Assembly: GCA_949825065.1 (NCBI GenBank)
Contig: OX463856.1
Coordinates: 1,278,702 to 1,342,701 of the forward strand
Direction of reading: 5' to 3'
Source of the DNA: Odontocerum albicorne
Lineage: Eukaryota; Arthropoda; Insecta; Trichoptera; Odontoceridae
DNA: 64,000 nucleotides
Shown here: piece after piece, positions 1 to 11,979 of the stretch
Numbering within the stretch: the first letter of the stretch is position 1
Layout of the letters: each line of letters opens with the position of its first letter
Notes under the pieces: model-generated
Told to the model about the DNA's origin: nothing
Seen by the model: the letters and a program-made list of their open reading frames with translations, nothing else
Databases searched by the model: none
Position numbers and translations under genes: made by a program

Positions 1-210
1 GTACTCATATTAAAAACGCGTGTGTTACGTGCAGTTGAAATTGACTATATGTGGGCCAGTACCCAGTGCTTATAGGATCAACCCAAACATTGTGATAAAA
101 TAAGTGTGGTGTACATACGTCAACCTTTCAGCTCGAAACGACTTCCGCGCCATCACCACTAAACCTGAAAGTACCATTTCCTTTCCCATCGTGTATTGGT
201 TTTGGCGTAA

Positions 211-2007
211 GCCAAACCAAAACACATTAGGGAACACAAAAATACCACTTGGGACACAAAATTAAAGGACATCAAACCAGGGGCAGACACTCTTTGGAAG
301 ATCGCAAAGGGAATAAGGAAGCGACACGAAGACATACCACCACTTATCACCTCCACACATACTGCCACATCACACGAAGAAAAGGCAAACGCACTAGCAG
401 ACGCATACGAACACACTTACACGTTAACATCGCACTATCGTGACTCAGACGCAGACCGCACAGTACAAGAATCACTCGACGAATTCAACACTCGTTCCGC
501 AGACATCGCACGGCAAGAATACACGCTCGCTACACCGGCGGAAGTACAAAAAATCATTAAAGCCCTCAAAAATAATAAAGCACCAGGTTTAGACCATTTA
601 CACAATACACTGATTAAGCACATTCCGACACGCGCAATCATACAATTAGTTAAAATATTTAACGCGTGCCTACACACCGGTCATTTCCCATCCAGGTGGA
701 AAATGGCCGTAATAATACCAATACACAAGCCGAACAAGGACAAAAATAACCCATCCAGCTACAGACCCATAAGCCTCCTCCCGGTACTTGGAAAAGTCCT
801 GGAGAAGGTGATACTGAACAGGTACACTCCATATCATACCCAGCACAACACTCTACAACACGAGCAATTCGGATTTAGAACACAGCACTCCACCGTTCAC
901 CAACTCACCCGCGTGGCCGAGGACGTGTCGATGGGATTTAATATGAATTATTACACAGGCATGGTCCTGTTGGACCTGGAAAAGGCCTTCGACACGGTCT
1001 GGCACGACGGGCTAATAAACAAGCTGATTAAGACGGGCACGCCGTCTTACATCATAGGGATTCTCCGCTCCTACCTATCCGAACGACAATTCGTCGTTCG
1101 GGTGAGCGGGAGGCTCTCCACCCCCAGAAACATCCCAATGGGAGTGCCCCAGGGCAGCCTGATCGGACCGCACCTGTTTACTCTGTTCACACACGATATT
1201 CCGGTACCGGAAAATTGCTCCGTCGCCCTTTTCGCGGATGACGCAGCTTGTTACGCGCGATCCGCATGCCCCGTCAGGGCAAGTAATTACCTACAGAAGG
1301 CCTTGGATACCTTGGCAAAATACTATCGTAAGTGGCGCCTAAAGATTAACGACGGCAAGACAGAGGCGGTCATGTTCACAAAACGGAGGGTGGGCAGCCT
1401 CCCCCTCCTGAGGATGGGAAACAGCGCTGTGGAATGGCGTAAATCGGTTAAATATCTCGGGGTCCATATGGACTCCAAACTATCGTGGCGGCTCCACGCT
1501 GAACAAGCCAGAAAGAAAGCATTCGTAGCCTTCGCAGCGCTGAGACCCATCTTCAGCCGAAATTCCTTCTTATCCCGAAAAAACAAACTCCTGGTGTATA
1601 AACTCATAGTGCGTCCGGTAATTACGTACGCGGCACCAGTCTGGGGCAGCGCTCCAGATTGCATTTACAATAAACTCCAGCCGGCACAAAACAAAGCACT
1701 TAAAATTATATATAAGACAATGCCGGGCGCAAATCTTAAAAAGCTACACCAGAGAACAAAAGAATACTCCATTAAGGAGTACTGCCACAAAATGACACTA
1801 GACTTTTACAGTAAAATACATTTAAACTCGCACTCAAACCCGCTCATCGCAAAACTCGGGTGTCACAAGAGACTGGATGAACTGCCTTTCAGATACAAAC
1901 ACAGACTCCCAAATCACATCATCCTCAGCCGATCGGAACCGGAGAGAGATCTCGACCAAGTTGCAAGGAGAGGGCCAGGGAGGACAAGCGTAACGGGGCC
2001 TTCATAA
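211..2007 (+). mobile_element. Jockey-type non-LTR retrotransposon, 5'-truncated ORF2 (reverse transcriptase)
   Basis: The frame is open from just after a TAA at 208-210 to the TAA ending at 2007. The Met at 703 is internal, because recognisable linker sequence (LWKIAKGIRKR near 289, NNKAPGLDH near 568) reads straight into it. RT signatures follow in order: YRPISLLPVLGKVLEKVI, QFGFRTQHST, LLDLEKAFDTVWH, MGVPQGSLIGPHLF and the catalytic FADD box at 1231-1242. The thumb region follows (KYLGVHMD, VRPVITYAAPVWG). This is the RT of a Jockey-clade LINE, which copies element RNA at a nicked target. The N-terminal endonuclease is missing, so the copy is 5'-truncated, as is usual for LINEs. The last residues look frame-shifted. 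The RT core has no internal stop, so decay is mild. Confidence 0.93.
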
Positions 2008-2228
2008 CTAGCACGCTACATACTCAAATTCGCTAAATTATAAAGTCACAGACAACCCGATACTGCCCAGCGTTTAACATTTCAGATCCAGAGGAGCGGC
2101 CGGGGCGCGACACGACACGCCACCGGGACCGTGGGGCGGTACGCGGCTGAAGGCGAAAATCAAGAGGGGCGAGCCAACGCCTCGGACTTCGAATTACACT
2201 ATACGCACTACAACACTCACACTCCACA
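2008..2228 (+). other. GC-rich tail after the Jockey ORF, probably its 3' end
   Basis: About 220 bases with CpG-rich stretches (for example ggagcggccggggcgcga near 2092) lie between the LINE stop and a SINE copy. Another frame continues the arginine-rich C-terminal coding for a few codons, which suggests a late frameshift. No separate gene is seen. Confidence 0.45.
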
Positions 2229-2440
2229 AACAAGCCGAATGTGTTAATATCGCATAACGGAAGAGCCCAGAGGTCCTCTGAAGCTCGACTTCCCTCGGTG
2301 AGTTTTCTGTGGTTTTCTCACCGAATATGTCTTCAATACATATGCGAATGCGGGGAAGCTCCAATCAAACAGGCCGCAGCCGACACCTTCCCATCCCCAC
2401 ACTATACACCTACACCTGATATTATAAAAATATATGTATT
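2229..2440 (+). mobile_element. SINE family A, copy 1 (3'-truncated)
   Basis: It begins with the family head AAGCCGAATGTGTTA and continues with the conserved cttccct..ggtgagtt..ctgnggttttct..ccgaatatg block and the 'catatgcgaatgcgggga' block. The family recurs at 7,848, 25,404, 30,297, 36,365, 41,180 and 48,685, all in plus orientation. This copy stops before the usual 3' part with the GGTTCGAGTCC box. Confidence 0.7.
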
Positions 2441-3605
2441 TATTGTCCATAAAGGTCTAGCAGAGTTCTTAAATTTTGATCTTGTAGCCTACAGTCCCTC
2501 AGACGGTAGAGCATGTAGCGAAGTAATTGATAAAGAGCAAAGAAAGCTCATTTAGCCATGCCGCAGCTTTGCGCCTTCTTCACCGTCTTCTCCAGCATCG
2601 TCACCTCATCTCCACCGTTTTCACCATCGTCGCTTCACTGAGACCCCCGGGAGGGGCGGGAGGACGCCTAACCTGAACTGCGCCACCAGGGCCGCCGACA
2701 TGAGCTGTAGTATCCCTCTGGGTGTAGACGCCACGACCAACTATGGCAGTTAAATTCGGATTAAGAATGGCAAGAGATGTCAAAAGGCTCATCGAGCCAA
2801 AAATAAAACAGATATTATCACACAAATACTAATATAAGTATACATATATAAATAACACAATCACACATATGACACAACAGTGGAAAAGGTATTCCCTCAA
2901 ATCACTGACAAAAGATCGAAGACGCAGTAAAATGCGCACGTATTAAAAATTTAATAAAAATCAAAGAACTCGTTTTTCGTTCGTTCGTTCCACCAGCCTC
3001 TTTTCCATTCCGGCCGCTCTGCTCGAGGGGTGTCTTTCACGTTCCACGCGCTGAGTACGACCTGCGGTGTTCATCAGTCTGGTAGCCGTACCAGTATTCC
3101 TCGCTGCGTTTCTCTTCCGTATAAATAGACGCTTCAAGACGCCTCTTCTAATTGTGAGTGAATATATTCTTTGTTTGTATTTAATGCTGATTTCGCTGAT
3201 GGGACCTTCTGACCTATTCTTGCTGTAGGAAATTGCTATTCCATATTCTTTTGTTTGAATTATCACAACACAACTTTCGAGCCGCTATTCGAGAACGGAA
3301 TTATTGAGTTTAACTTTTTTTTTTCCTTGAGCTTACGCTCAGGGTTTTTGTTAATTAAACCAGTTTTATTACAATAAACTCCTTTGTTTCCAAAGTTATA
3401 TATCTTTTTAATTGCCCCCTCATCCTGGTATAAGATTCGAGAGAGAGTTACTCAGAATTTAAGTAATCCAACGACCTCCTGAGATCAAAGAGGACTTGCT
3501 CCTTTCCAAGCCGCTGAGCCGAGTAGCGTCACACATGGTAAGATTGTCATTTGTTAAAATTGATTTACGTAATTAAATACGTAAATTAAATTAGTTTAAA
3601 AATAG
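2441..3605. other. No gene recognised; contains one TATA-box-like promoter motif
   Basis: No protein family is visible in any frame. A textbook TATAAATAG lies at 3120-3128 in a more GC-rich stretch (2,970-3,300). This could be the promoter of a lost LTR or gene, but no direct-repeat partner or primer-binding site supports an LTR. A short palindrome atttacgta-attaa-tacgtaaat lies near 3562-3590. Confidence 0.4.
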
Positions 3606-4797
3606 GAAAAGGTGTGACAATATGGATCCTAACCAATTTAATCATAACTAATGTAACCAATTAAAAATTATGACTGAAACGAGAATAAGCTCTAAACAAA
3701 GTTTTTGTATGATAGTTCAAAGCATTTAATATAATAATATAAAGGAGATTATTATTTACCATATGTTTAATTTATTTATGGATATATACCTGGAGGACGA
3801 CTATAAGGACTTGCTACAAGGGATTGCGTCGTGTTTGTTAGGCCTCATAGCCGAGGATCTCGTTCACATCAATGTGTGAGAGAATATCGATCCTAGAGGT
3901 GCACCCCCTACCGCAGAACTTACAGACATATGGATCCTAACCAATTTAATCACAACCAATGTAACCAATTTAATCACAACTAAGTAACCAATTTAATCAC
4001 AACTAATGTAACCAATTAAAAATTATGACTGAAACGAGAATAAGCTCTAAACAAAGTTTTTGTATGATAGTTCAAAGCATTTTATATAACAATATAAAGG
4101 AGATTGTTACTCATGTTTCATTTATCTATAGATGAATGTTAAGAAGTAACATTTGGATCGATGCGAATGTGCGTACCAAACCGTATAAAGTACCAAGAGG
4201 ACGGCACAGGTGTGCCACCAGATTCAGTATAGCGGCGTGGCCGGTGTGTTTGCTGGTGTGCAACGGTCACTCATTAAAAAAAAACACAAATTCCACGGCA
4301 CAGCTTCGCTTTCCAACTGAATTGAGGTTGGAATGGCGAGAAAATCCTCGACTACGAGGCCCAGCAACGACAAACAATAGAATAATATTTGTAATATCAA
4401 ATCCATTAACAATTTTTTTAAATATAGCTCGTATAATCTCCTAGCTATGCTAATTAAACGACTAGATACCAATTATTTGTTTGTCTGGTATTCAGTCAAA
4501 TGCTAAGCAATTTCAAACAAAAAACCCTCCAACCAACCAGACTATCAGATATTATCGTGTTTCAAAAATTCACTTTAAACCTTTAATTTCAAAGTGCTGA
4601 GAAATTTGATGATTTGAGTGTTGAAAAAGATTTTTTTTAAATTTTAGCCATATTCATTTCCTTTCTTTTTAATATTACGTATGCTTATATAAAAAAAGGA
4701 TTTGAAAATAGCACATACATTTTCAAATTATTTTAATAGAATCGTTAAAATATTTGAAGTTTAATATGTAAGATGTTAAAGGTTAGTATGTAAAAGG
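3606..4797 (+). repeat. Compound dispersed repeat D1, copy 1
   Basis: This block is matched almost base for base at about 23,490-24,480. Inside it, a sub-block of about 150 bp (atatggatcctaaccaattt ... atagttcaaagcattt) occurs twice, near 3,621 and 3,930. The second occurrence is followed by a segment with ggcacaggtgtgccaccaga. A short piece (ggttggaatggcgag ... gcccagcaacgac) recurs alone near 9,311-9,360. No coding domain is recognised. It runs directly into the 61-bp satellite in both copies. Confidence 0.75.
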
Positions 4798-5285
4798 CAT
4801 GTTATATTATGTTGAGCCGCCAATCGGAACCGAACCGAAAGCCCCCAGGACTAAAAGACATGTTATATTATGTTGGGGCATCAATCGGAACCGAACCGGA
4901 AGCCCCCAGGACTAAGAGACATGTTATATTATGTTGAGGCATCAATCGGAACCAAACCCTAAGCCCGTAGGACTAAAATACATGTTATATTATGTTGAGG
5001 CATCAAACGGAACCGAAACGGAAACCCCTAGGACTAAAATACATGTTATATTATGTTGAGGCATCAATCGGAACCAAACCGGAAGCCCGCAGGACTAAAA
5101 TACATGTTATATTATGTTGAGGCATCAAACGGAACCGAAACGGAAGCCCCCAGGACTAAAATACATGTTATATTATGTTGAGGCATCAATCGGAACCGAA
5201 ACGGAAGCCCCCAGGACTAAAATACATGTTATATTATGTTGAGGCATCAATCGGAACCGAAACGGAAGCCCCCAGGAAAAAACAT
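4798..5285 (+). repeat. 61-bp satellite array, 8 units
   Basis: Units begin catgttatattatgttg at 4798, 4859, 4920, 4981, 5042, 5103, 5164 and 5225. Each carries a ggaaccgaaccggaagcccc core with scattered substitutions. The same unit forms a 15-unit array at 24,481-25,398, with the same left flank. Confidence 0.95.
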
Positions 5286-5625
5286 TTGACGGTGAGTGTT
5301 TAAATAAGATGAATGGATGCTGTTGTACATGTCTAACATATTCACCTTATCATACAAAACTAAATTATAAATGTAATTTCCGATGAGAATTATGAAAATA
5401 TATTCAATATTAAATGATGAAGTCTTTCTACAGTATACTATAGTATATCATATTCAATATGATAAAAATGGCCATAAAAACATGCATTTGAGGGTTAAAA
5501 AAACGACAGAAATATTCACGAAAGATAATTAAATACACAAGGCGTCTCAAAAGATGTATCAACACTTTTACAGCCCACAAATAATTCAATATTTTTCTTT
5601 TCTTAGGTGTAACCAATCAAAAATT
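5286..5625. other. AT-rich, no gene recognised
   Basis: Low-complexity AT-rich sequence between the satellite and a transposase relic. It contains short palindromic runs such as tatagtatatcatattcaatatga. Nothing coding is supported. Confidence 0.5.
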
Positions 5626-6120
5626 TTGATTGAAACGAGACTAAGCTTTGAAGAAAGAAAATTCATCCTTAAGAGTGAGAACGCAGTAGATGTGTTTCTG
5701 AAGGGAATTTGAAAGAGAACCATCAACGCGGCTCGCCATTATTCGAATTAGATATAAGTTTAAATCAGAAGGTACTGTTCCGAGACATCCACAAGTATCG
5801 ATCCGGAAAACCCTGTAAGTCCACAAGCTCAACAACAGAAGAAACGATGACGGAAAACATACCAAAATTCTCTAATTAAATTTGTTGAGCAAGCGGCTCG
5901 TGAGCTTGACATTTTAAAAGATATCGTCCATCGCATTTTGAGGCGCAAACAATAGAAAAGTTATATTCTAACATAAGTCCAAGCCCTCGAGGAAGGCGAT
6001 ACAGACCAGAGCTGAATTCTATCAGTGGTGCCTGTTAAAACGTGTAGAGGACTCAGTTTTCAAACAAGATCATTTGGATTGGTGATGCTAAACGGCTTAA
6101 TGAATCGCCTTCGTTCTCCA
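5626..6120 (+). pseudogene. Decayed Tc1/IS630-like transposase
   Basis: Pieces of the arthropod Tc1-like transposase class with an N-terminal helix-turn-helix can be read across changing frames. They are LSFEERKFILKSENA near 5,645, a GTVPRHPQVSIRKTL segment near 5,774, a DILKDIVHRILRRK segment near 5,910, and EFYQWCLLKRVEDSVFKQ near 6,013. The order and spacing match the family (HTH, linker, then the strand before the first catalytic Asp). Stops and frameshifts separate every block, so it is non-functional. The catalytic region beyond about 6,100 is not recognisable. The family is clear, but the subfamily is not. Confidence 0.65.
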
Positions 6121-6846
6121 TATAAAAATATATTGAGTGCTATATCGACATTGGGCCGCCTTGGCGTCCTTTAGATATTGCACCTGGGGCTAGTATCCCG
6201 ATTGCTTCACTTTAATCCCGGTTCTAGTAGTCGCAACATGCGCATAGCCGAAACATTAAATAAGCAAAACGATACACTTTATCAACGATATTGGTTCAGT
6301 AATAAGGCACTCGAGGTATTTATTATTCGCTGACGAGCAAAGGTTTTCAGTAAAATTTCATCCCAGGTTTACTCCTTCAGTCGGACTTGAACGCCATTTG
6401 AGAGTGGATTCAAACTTTGTTACTTGTCCCCTTTAATGTAACAAGGTTTTAATTTTCTTTTATTTACAATACAAAAATGTATTACTCTAGTTTTTTTTGC
6501 CAAGCTGTATACTCGTATATATTTTGTCCTTATTGTACGAATTAGGGAAACCTGTAATGTACAAATAAATTTTTAATAAATTAAATGGAAGAATCACCTA
6601 CCGACTGGTTTTTCCCTTAGACCATTTAACATCTCAATGTTTTTTTCTGTAGCGTATATTTTGCGCAACATAAATTCTTATACAGCGGCTAAGCAATACA
6701 AAAATAGAGCTATATAAAACTCTGCCTAATGAAAAAGACTGCGGCAGTTGAAATCTTATAAGTTTCGCCTACTTGCCATCGTAGCTTTGATATCGATCTG
6801 TCAAGTGTGTGTTTGGAGTGCAACAACTTGAACCAATACACGCATA
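6121..6846. other. No gene recognised
   Basis: AT-rich intergenic sequence. It could hold the eroded C-terminal half of the preceding transposase, but no motif is firm enough to call. Confidence 0.4.
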
Positions 6847-7110
6847 GGTATCCTCAATCCATAGTATGACTGACAATCATACTATGGATTGAGGACTCAT
6901 TATATGACTGACAATCATACTATGGATTGAGGACTCATTATATGACTGACAATCATACTATGGATTGAGGACTCATTATATGACTGACAATCATACTTTG
7001 GATTGAGGACTCATTATATGACTGACAATCATACTATGGATTGAGGACTCATTATATGACTTACAATCAATCATATTATGGATTGAGGACTCATTATAGT
7101 CTATCATATT
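6847..7110 (+). repeat. 38-bp tandem array with a leading 19-bp inverted repeat
   Basis: About six units of tgactgacaatcatactatg + gattgaggactcattata (38 bp) run from 6,867. The first is preceded by its own reverse complement: tcctcaatccatagtatga at 6851-6869 pairs perfectly with 6877-6895 across a 7-nt loop (ctgacaa). Confidence 0.9.
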
Positions 7111-7554
7111 ATGTAACATAGGTGTAGACACGTCAAATATATAACATATAGGTATTTTAATATGTACGTATCTTCGAATTAATTCTGATTAATTTAAAGA
7201 GGGTACAACGACCTTTCAGTGTATTAAACATTTCCCTTTTTTATATCTTTCAGTTTGAAGGGGTGAGGAGATAAAAAAGCGGCCGAGGGGGAATTATAAG
7301 TGCAAAATAGGGGTTGGAAGGGTTTGTCAGGTGGCGGTCAACAGGGAAGGGGAGTTAATGGGGAAAGAGCGTAGAGTACCAACGACCCTAGGTCGTTGGT
7401 CAGATATTTCAAAGGAGAAACTTATTCCTACTTCGATTGTTCGTTATTCTCGAAGTGTGTTTAAAGTTTGAAATTTCATCAATAAAATAGGACATGTCTT
7501 CTAGAGGCAGATATAAACAATAGTAAGATCTTCTACAAGATGGACTTTAAAAGC
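7111..7554. other. No gene recognised; small palindrome
   Basis: Intergenic, with a G-rich stretch at 7,255-7,370 and a perfect palindromic arm pair ccaacgacc/ggtcgttgg at 7379-7399. No coding evidence. Confidence 0.4.
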
Positions 7555-7832
7555 TACATTCAACATGGCTCAGGACTCGGAAGGATGGAGATAGGTGGTG
7601 CACCGAATTTCAGGCTTAGCAGAGGACCACGATGCTCAGCAATTGAGTACACGATGGAGAAGAAGTTGATTCTCATCTAATATATTGATTGTTTCCAAAT
7701 AGATCCGATAGGGCGGGGTATCATGATAGATATTTTGCTGGTCCTGTGGCGTGGAATTGTATACCTCTTAGTATTAGAGATATGGGAGGGGTGTGCAACT
7801 TTAGGAAGCACTTGAAAACAACCCTTTTCTGA
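7555..7832 (+). mobile_element. LINE C-terminal remnants (plus strand)
   Basis: The frame open at 7689-7832 ends in AWNCIPLSIRDMGGVCNFRK and a short HLKTTLF tail before the stop. This is the 'WNxLPxxIR...FKxxLKTxLF' ending common to CR1/L2-like and related LINE ORFs. Immediately upstream (7,563-7,640), another frame reads MAQDSEGWR, resembling a second LINE-type tail. Both are fragments of a few dozen residues with no RT core. Confidence 0.6.
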
Positions 7833-7847
7833 AGTCTTACAAAAATG

Positions 7848-8622
7848 TATAATGGTATACATACACTATATCTAAGCCGAATGTGTGACTATTACATGTC
7901 GGAAGATCTACAAAGGTTTTCTTCATAGTTCGTCTTCCCTAGGTAATTTTTTTATAACAAATTCAGTTTTTTTATCCACTTTGCACGGATTTCTCCTGTT
8001 ACACAAAGATGTGGGGAAGTACATAATATAATGGCCGTAGTCACTACCTTCCTATCCTAACACTCAATTTATATTTATTGGGGTAAATGATGAGTTCGAA
8101 TTACAGCGCTTTAAAGGAGAGTTTGCTCTTTAAACGGCGCTACCTAATAGGACTATAATATATTATTTTCATTATTATATTTCAGATTTTTTACAAGTGA
8201 CTTTATTGATTTGCGGTGTTAATTTATGTTTCGTATCATAATTAATTGTGTTTTTTGTAACTCAGAGATATCATCCTTAGAAATAGTAAAATAAACAAAT
8301 ATTGAAATAATAGGAATATAACTAATTCAACTATATCAACTATCAGGGTATGGATAAATAGGAATCATTTTAGAAATAATTATTGTATAATTTTAGTCAT
8401 ACTCAATACCAAAATTGATTGACATTGCAAAGTCTACAACAATGGATACCTACGTCCATATTAAGTCTTGTTGTGAAGACAATAGGCCCCTTCCCATAAA
8501 AAAGATTTTTTCCTCTCGGGGAGAATGAATCGTCCAAATGTAATAATCGTTTTAAAATTAGCGGGTAATTACTGGAAATCTATTTTAAATCGAGTGAAAA
8601 TGATATATTAAGCAAATATAGT
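7848..8622 (+). repeat. Dispersed block D2, copy 1, containing SINE family A copy 2
   Basis: SINE A occupies about 7,848-8,190 (tctaagccgaatgtg head; ccactttgcacggatttctc; tcctaacactcaattt; a degenerate Pol III B-box-like gagttcgaatta; aacggcgctacct; ATT-rich tail). The match to 25,404-26,188 continues for over 400 bp past the SINE end, so the two loci share a larger duplication. In the second copy this block abuts the 61-bp satellite; here the two are about 2.6 kb apart. Confidence 0.85.
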
Positions 8623-9600
8623 TTAAAAAAAATGGATAACGATGGTATAGGAACGAGCAATGGATGGGTCTACGTTAAATACAGCCACGAATTGGGAACT
8701 CCCAAATACACGCCGAGGTGTTTATTGTATTTTGCTTTCACTGAATACCAATTCGGTATTCTATACTGGCCAAAAAGGTTACCAAAAGGTTTGTGTGTAA
8801 AACAAAACAGACTGGGTTATTTTTATTTTGAAGCTCCGGAATCGAGCTCGGATCTACTAGGTAAAAGGCAGGCGTTCTACCATATTCTTGGAAATATTCT
8901 AGTAATCTTACCCTACGCTTGACACATGTACGACAGTTGTTTCAGCACAAGAGTTATCTTACCCTACGCTTGACACATGCATGATAGTTGTTTCATCACA
9001 AGAGTTATGAAATAGGTTGAGTGTGAACATTGGAATGTCGAAAGTTATGGCTATTGAGAGAGGAAGTGAGTACCTTAACATTACACCAGATAGAGGAAGT
9101 GTGTTTTGGAGAGCCTTTTAATATGTTAGTACGCGCGAGACATGTCTGAAAATTGGAAGCAAGTGGCTGAAGAACGTAAAAAGTAGATAACTGTCTCGGT
9201 ATTGTTTATCCACATGTATTTGATGTCTGCAGCAGCGAGTGCGCATCTAAGATCGGGCTGTTCTCTCACAGAAGATCACATGATCGACTTGAAAGAGCAG
9301 CTCGAGGTTGACGTTGGAATGGCGAGGGGATCCTCGATTACGAAGCCCAGCAACGACGAAGATGCATGACGAGGTGTACGGACGTGGCAGAAGTGAAACA
9401 TGTGTATCACAGGATATAATTAAGTGGAAATCTGTTCTTTCCGCTTACTTGAGGATTTAGCGTGATGTTTCAGTAGATTATAAAATAAACATTAAAATAC
9501 GTTTTTCAGAGTCTCATTTCACAGAATACTTGGATGTAATAAGGGACAGTTAAGGATACAGAATATTTTATTTTATCTACTTGAGCCCGAGAGAGAGAGA
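8623..9600. other. No gene recognised; 51-bp direct repeat
   Basis: A 96-codon frame at 8,632-8,922 has no family resemblance and ends inside a repeat, so I do not call it a gene. Two 51-bp units (atcttaccctacgcttgaca ... cacaagagtt) run from about 8,904 to 9,005. A D1-like fragment lies at 9,311-9,360. A short GAGA run occurs at 9,588-9,600. Confidence 0.5.
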
Positions 9601-10860
9601 AATAATATATTGCAACGAGAAGAGAAACTGTTTGATCCCTGTATAAAAATGAGTGTATATACTATCCCACTTGATGAAGTGATGAATTTATATACTATCC
9701 CACTTGATGAAGTGATGAATTATTCGTGGAATAAAAAAAAGTCCTTCCTTAGAACTTGTGGAACTCCAAAGGCCGGTCCGAAATCCACCTTCAAAACAGC
9801 TTTCTTTATACATATTAAATATATTTATTCTTTTATACTCCGGTTCCCATTCATAGTCCGGCCTCTCCTTTTGTCCCCTTTATTCGATATTGTAAGGGAG
9901 GGATATATATGTGTATATATAAAAAGTAAAATACCTGTTCATATGAAGGATTTCTCATTATTCAGAGGGAAGAAAGGGCGGAATGAGAGAGAAGCATGAG
10001 TGCATGCATGAGGAATCGGCTTTCTGTGCTGGATGAAAGGAAACTAGCCCAGGTCTGCCTATTCACGAATTTCATACAAACTTTAGGGAGGAAACTTTCA
10101 AAAAATACATAGCCTAAACCAGCCTGACGGCAGAAGGGATTTATCTGAACATTTTAAGGCTACTATATTGTTGATTGTTTGAGTATTAACAGTAAATAAT
10201 ACACTTTTTATTTCGTTGGAAAGAAAATATCTCAATTAAATTCAAATCCCTTCGAACAATCCAATTTTTTCATTCGCTAACCCTTATTTATGCCAAAACA
10301 CTTCTTCCATGTTTAAACGTCCTTAATATTAAGTATCGTTTCAGATATGAGATCATATATTCAAGACGTTAGCGCTTGACGTTTTAAGAAGAATTAAGAA
10401 GATTGGGATGTCTAAGGATCAACCTAAGGTCCTAAATTATGGACAAGCCTGTTTAGTTTATTACATTACAATTATTACAAAGTTTTATAACCAATGGATG
10501 CTTAAAGTTCACAGAAACCGAAGAGCGTATATCGGATGAAATGGCCATTTGCGATCTGAATGTATTATATTATATTTGGTCACTAATTGTATCGGACGTG
10601 TGCGGTCACCCTTGTGTGTGTATAGACATTGATATTTCTTGTATGGTGGATTGATATTTGTAAAGTTAAATTTGATGTAAATCTTATACTTGATACGTGG
10701 TATAATGATATAGTATGAGGAAAATGACGTATAATGTTGATATATGTTCTTATAAATGTTTGTGAATATGTATATGTAAATTCATTGTATACGTAGATTC
10801 ATTTGATATGTTTGCTATATGGTTTGTATTTGAAAAATGGTCGTAATACTTATGTTTGTT
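9601..10860. other. No gene recognised; 33-bp direct repeat
   Basis: A 33-bp segment (tatactatcccacttgatga...) is present twice in tandem at about 9,657-9,722, inside a 129-codon frame with no recognisable domain. The rest is AT-rich intergenic sequence up to the more GC-rich DNA flanking the Gypsy LTR. Confidence 0.45.
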
Positions 10861-11231
10861 TGACTCCGATCGTGTTCGCGACCGCAAGGGAAATAAAGGA
10901 CTTGCGGCCGAACCGTCGTGAGTAGTGCACGGCCCCGTCGGGTTAAGCAGCGCTCAAAACCCCGAAAGTTGTTGTATTTCGCGGGTAATGGGCGCTTGTG
11001 ATGATCGACGGACCATTAATATAGAGGGTCCCCCTCTAGCAGAAATTATATGGTCACCAGGATTTGTGCGATATTGGATCTTTTAAATTTCACGATACTC
11101 GCTTGCGGGTATAGAGATCGGGGAAAACCCATCCAGTGTTTTCGGGTGCTGTATGCCGCGTGGGCATATCGCGATATTGTGCGCGCTGAGAGGCGGGCCT
11201 TTAGGGCCGACTTATGTAGTTTCAAACTTTT
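10861..11231 (+). other. GC-richer sequence directly upstream of the 5' LTR block
   Basis: CpG-containing sequence (tcgcgaccgcaagggaaata and similar) joins without a break to the shared LTR block at 11,232. It is absent in front of the 3' copy, apart from a 10-nt gcctttaggg match 23-32 nt upstream of the junction. It may be the true 5' part of the LTR, lost from the 3' copy, or host DNA. The outer LTR boundary cannot be fixed. Confidence 0.4.
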
Positions 11232-11960
11232 TTACCGGATGTTATACAAAAAGGATTCTCGACTTAATTACGCTGTGAAAGTTTAAATAGACTATTCATT
11301 GGCAAAATAACGTTCGGCCGGACGAAAAGATTTATGATTTTTTTAACGGTCGCGAGGGACTTTCTATAGAGTTCCAAAATGGCGGAGCTTGGCTGAGATC
11401 GCTTAAATTAAGGGACCGCGATCTTCCCACATTCATTCTCGCCACGAAGTTGTCAAGTCAACATCATTTTCGTCTTGACGCTGTTCGCGAACTTGAACAA
11501 GCTTTTCTCACATTTGATTGTTCATTCTTATTTGATACAATTTGTCCGGTAAATTCTGGATAATCTACAAACGGGGATCTTGTTTCACCTCAGTCTTTTG
11601 ATTGAGCAGATTCTGGACTGTTGTCCAAACGACGATCTCGAGTTAGGCGTACAACTCATTCGCGGGTCAAAGTTAACTGATTCTACCAGCAATAGAGTAA
11701 TCTGCCCATTTGATTTTCCTGACGGAGTATCAGCTCGTCAGGATTAAATATATAACCAATTAACAGCAAATATGTGTTTCATTATGTATTTATACCTACC
11801 CAAGCACTGACGAATGCCTACCTCTTCCCACGACATCTTGAGATCTTATTGAGCCTTGTTTTACCTATACTGAGCTACCGGAGTAAGAGTCATACATTGT
11901 AACACCCAGGCTTTTAGTAATCCAACAGAATTAATTAATTAAAGGGTTAAAAGTTTGAAA
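11232..11960 (+). repeat. Ty3/Gypsy 5' LTR block
   Basis: Matches 19,564-20,684 with only five differences by eye (three substitutions, two 1-nt indels) over about 720 shared bases. The exception is a 392-bp segment present only in the 3' copy. It ends in gtttgaaa one base before the primer-binding site, so the inner LTR edge is well defined. It contains aatggcggagcttggctgag and the taacacccaggctttt stretch near its end. Confidence 0.88.
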
Positions 11961-11961
11961 C

Positions 11962-11979
11962 TGGCGCCCAACGTGGGGC
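11962..11979 (+). promoter_or_regulatory. Primer-binding site, tRNA-Lys(CUU) type
   Basis: TGGCGCCCAACGTGGGGC is complementary to the 3' end of animal tRNA-Lys(CUU), which ends in GCCCCACGTTGGGCGCCA. It starts two bases past the LTR edge, where minus-strand synthesis of an LTR retrotransposon is primed. This fixes the plus orientation of the element. Confidence 0.92.

Noticed and set aside
2960..3440. Solo LTR with TATAAATAG
   Set aside because: No paired repeat, terminal inverted dinucleotides or primer site could be matched; kept only as a TATA-like motif.
8632..8922. 96-codon ORF with ATG
   Set aside because: No family resemblance, ends inside a 51-bp duplication, and starts at the limit of a duplicated repeat block.
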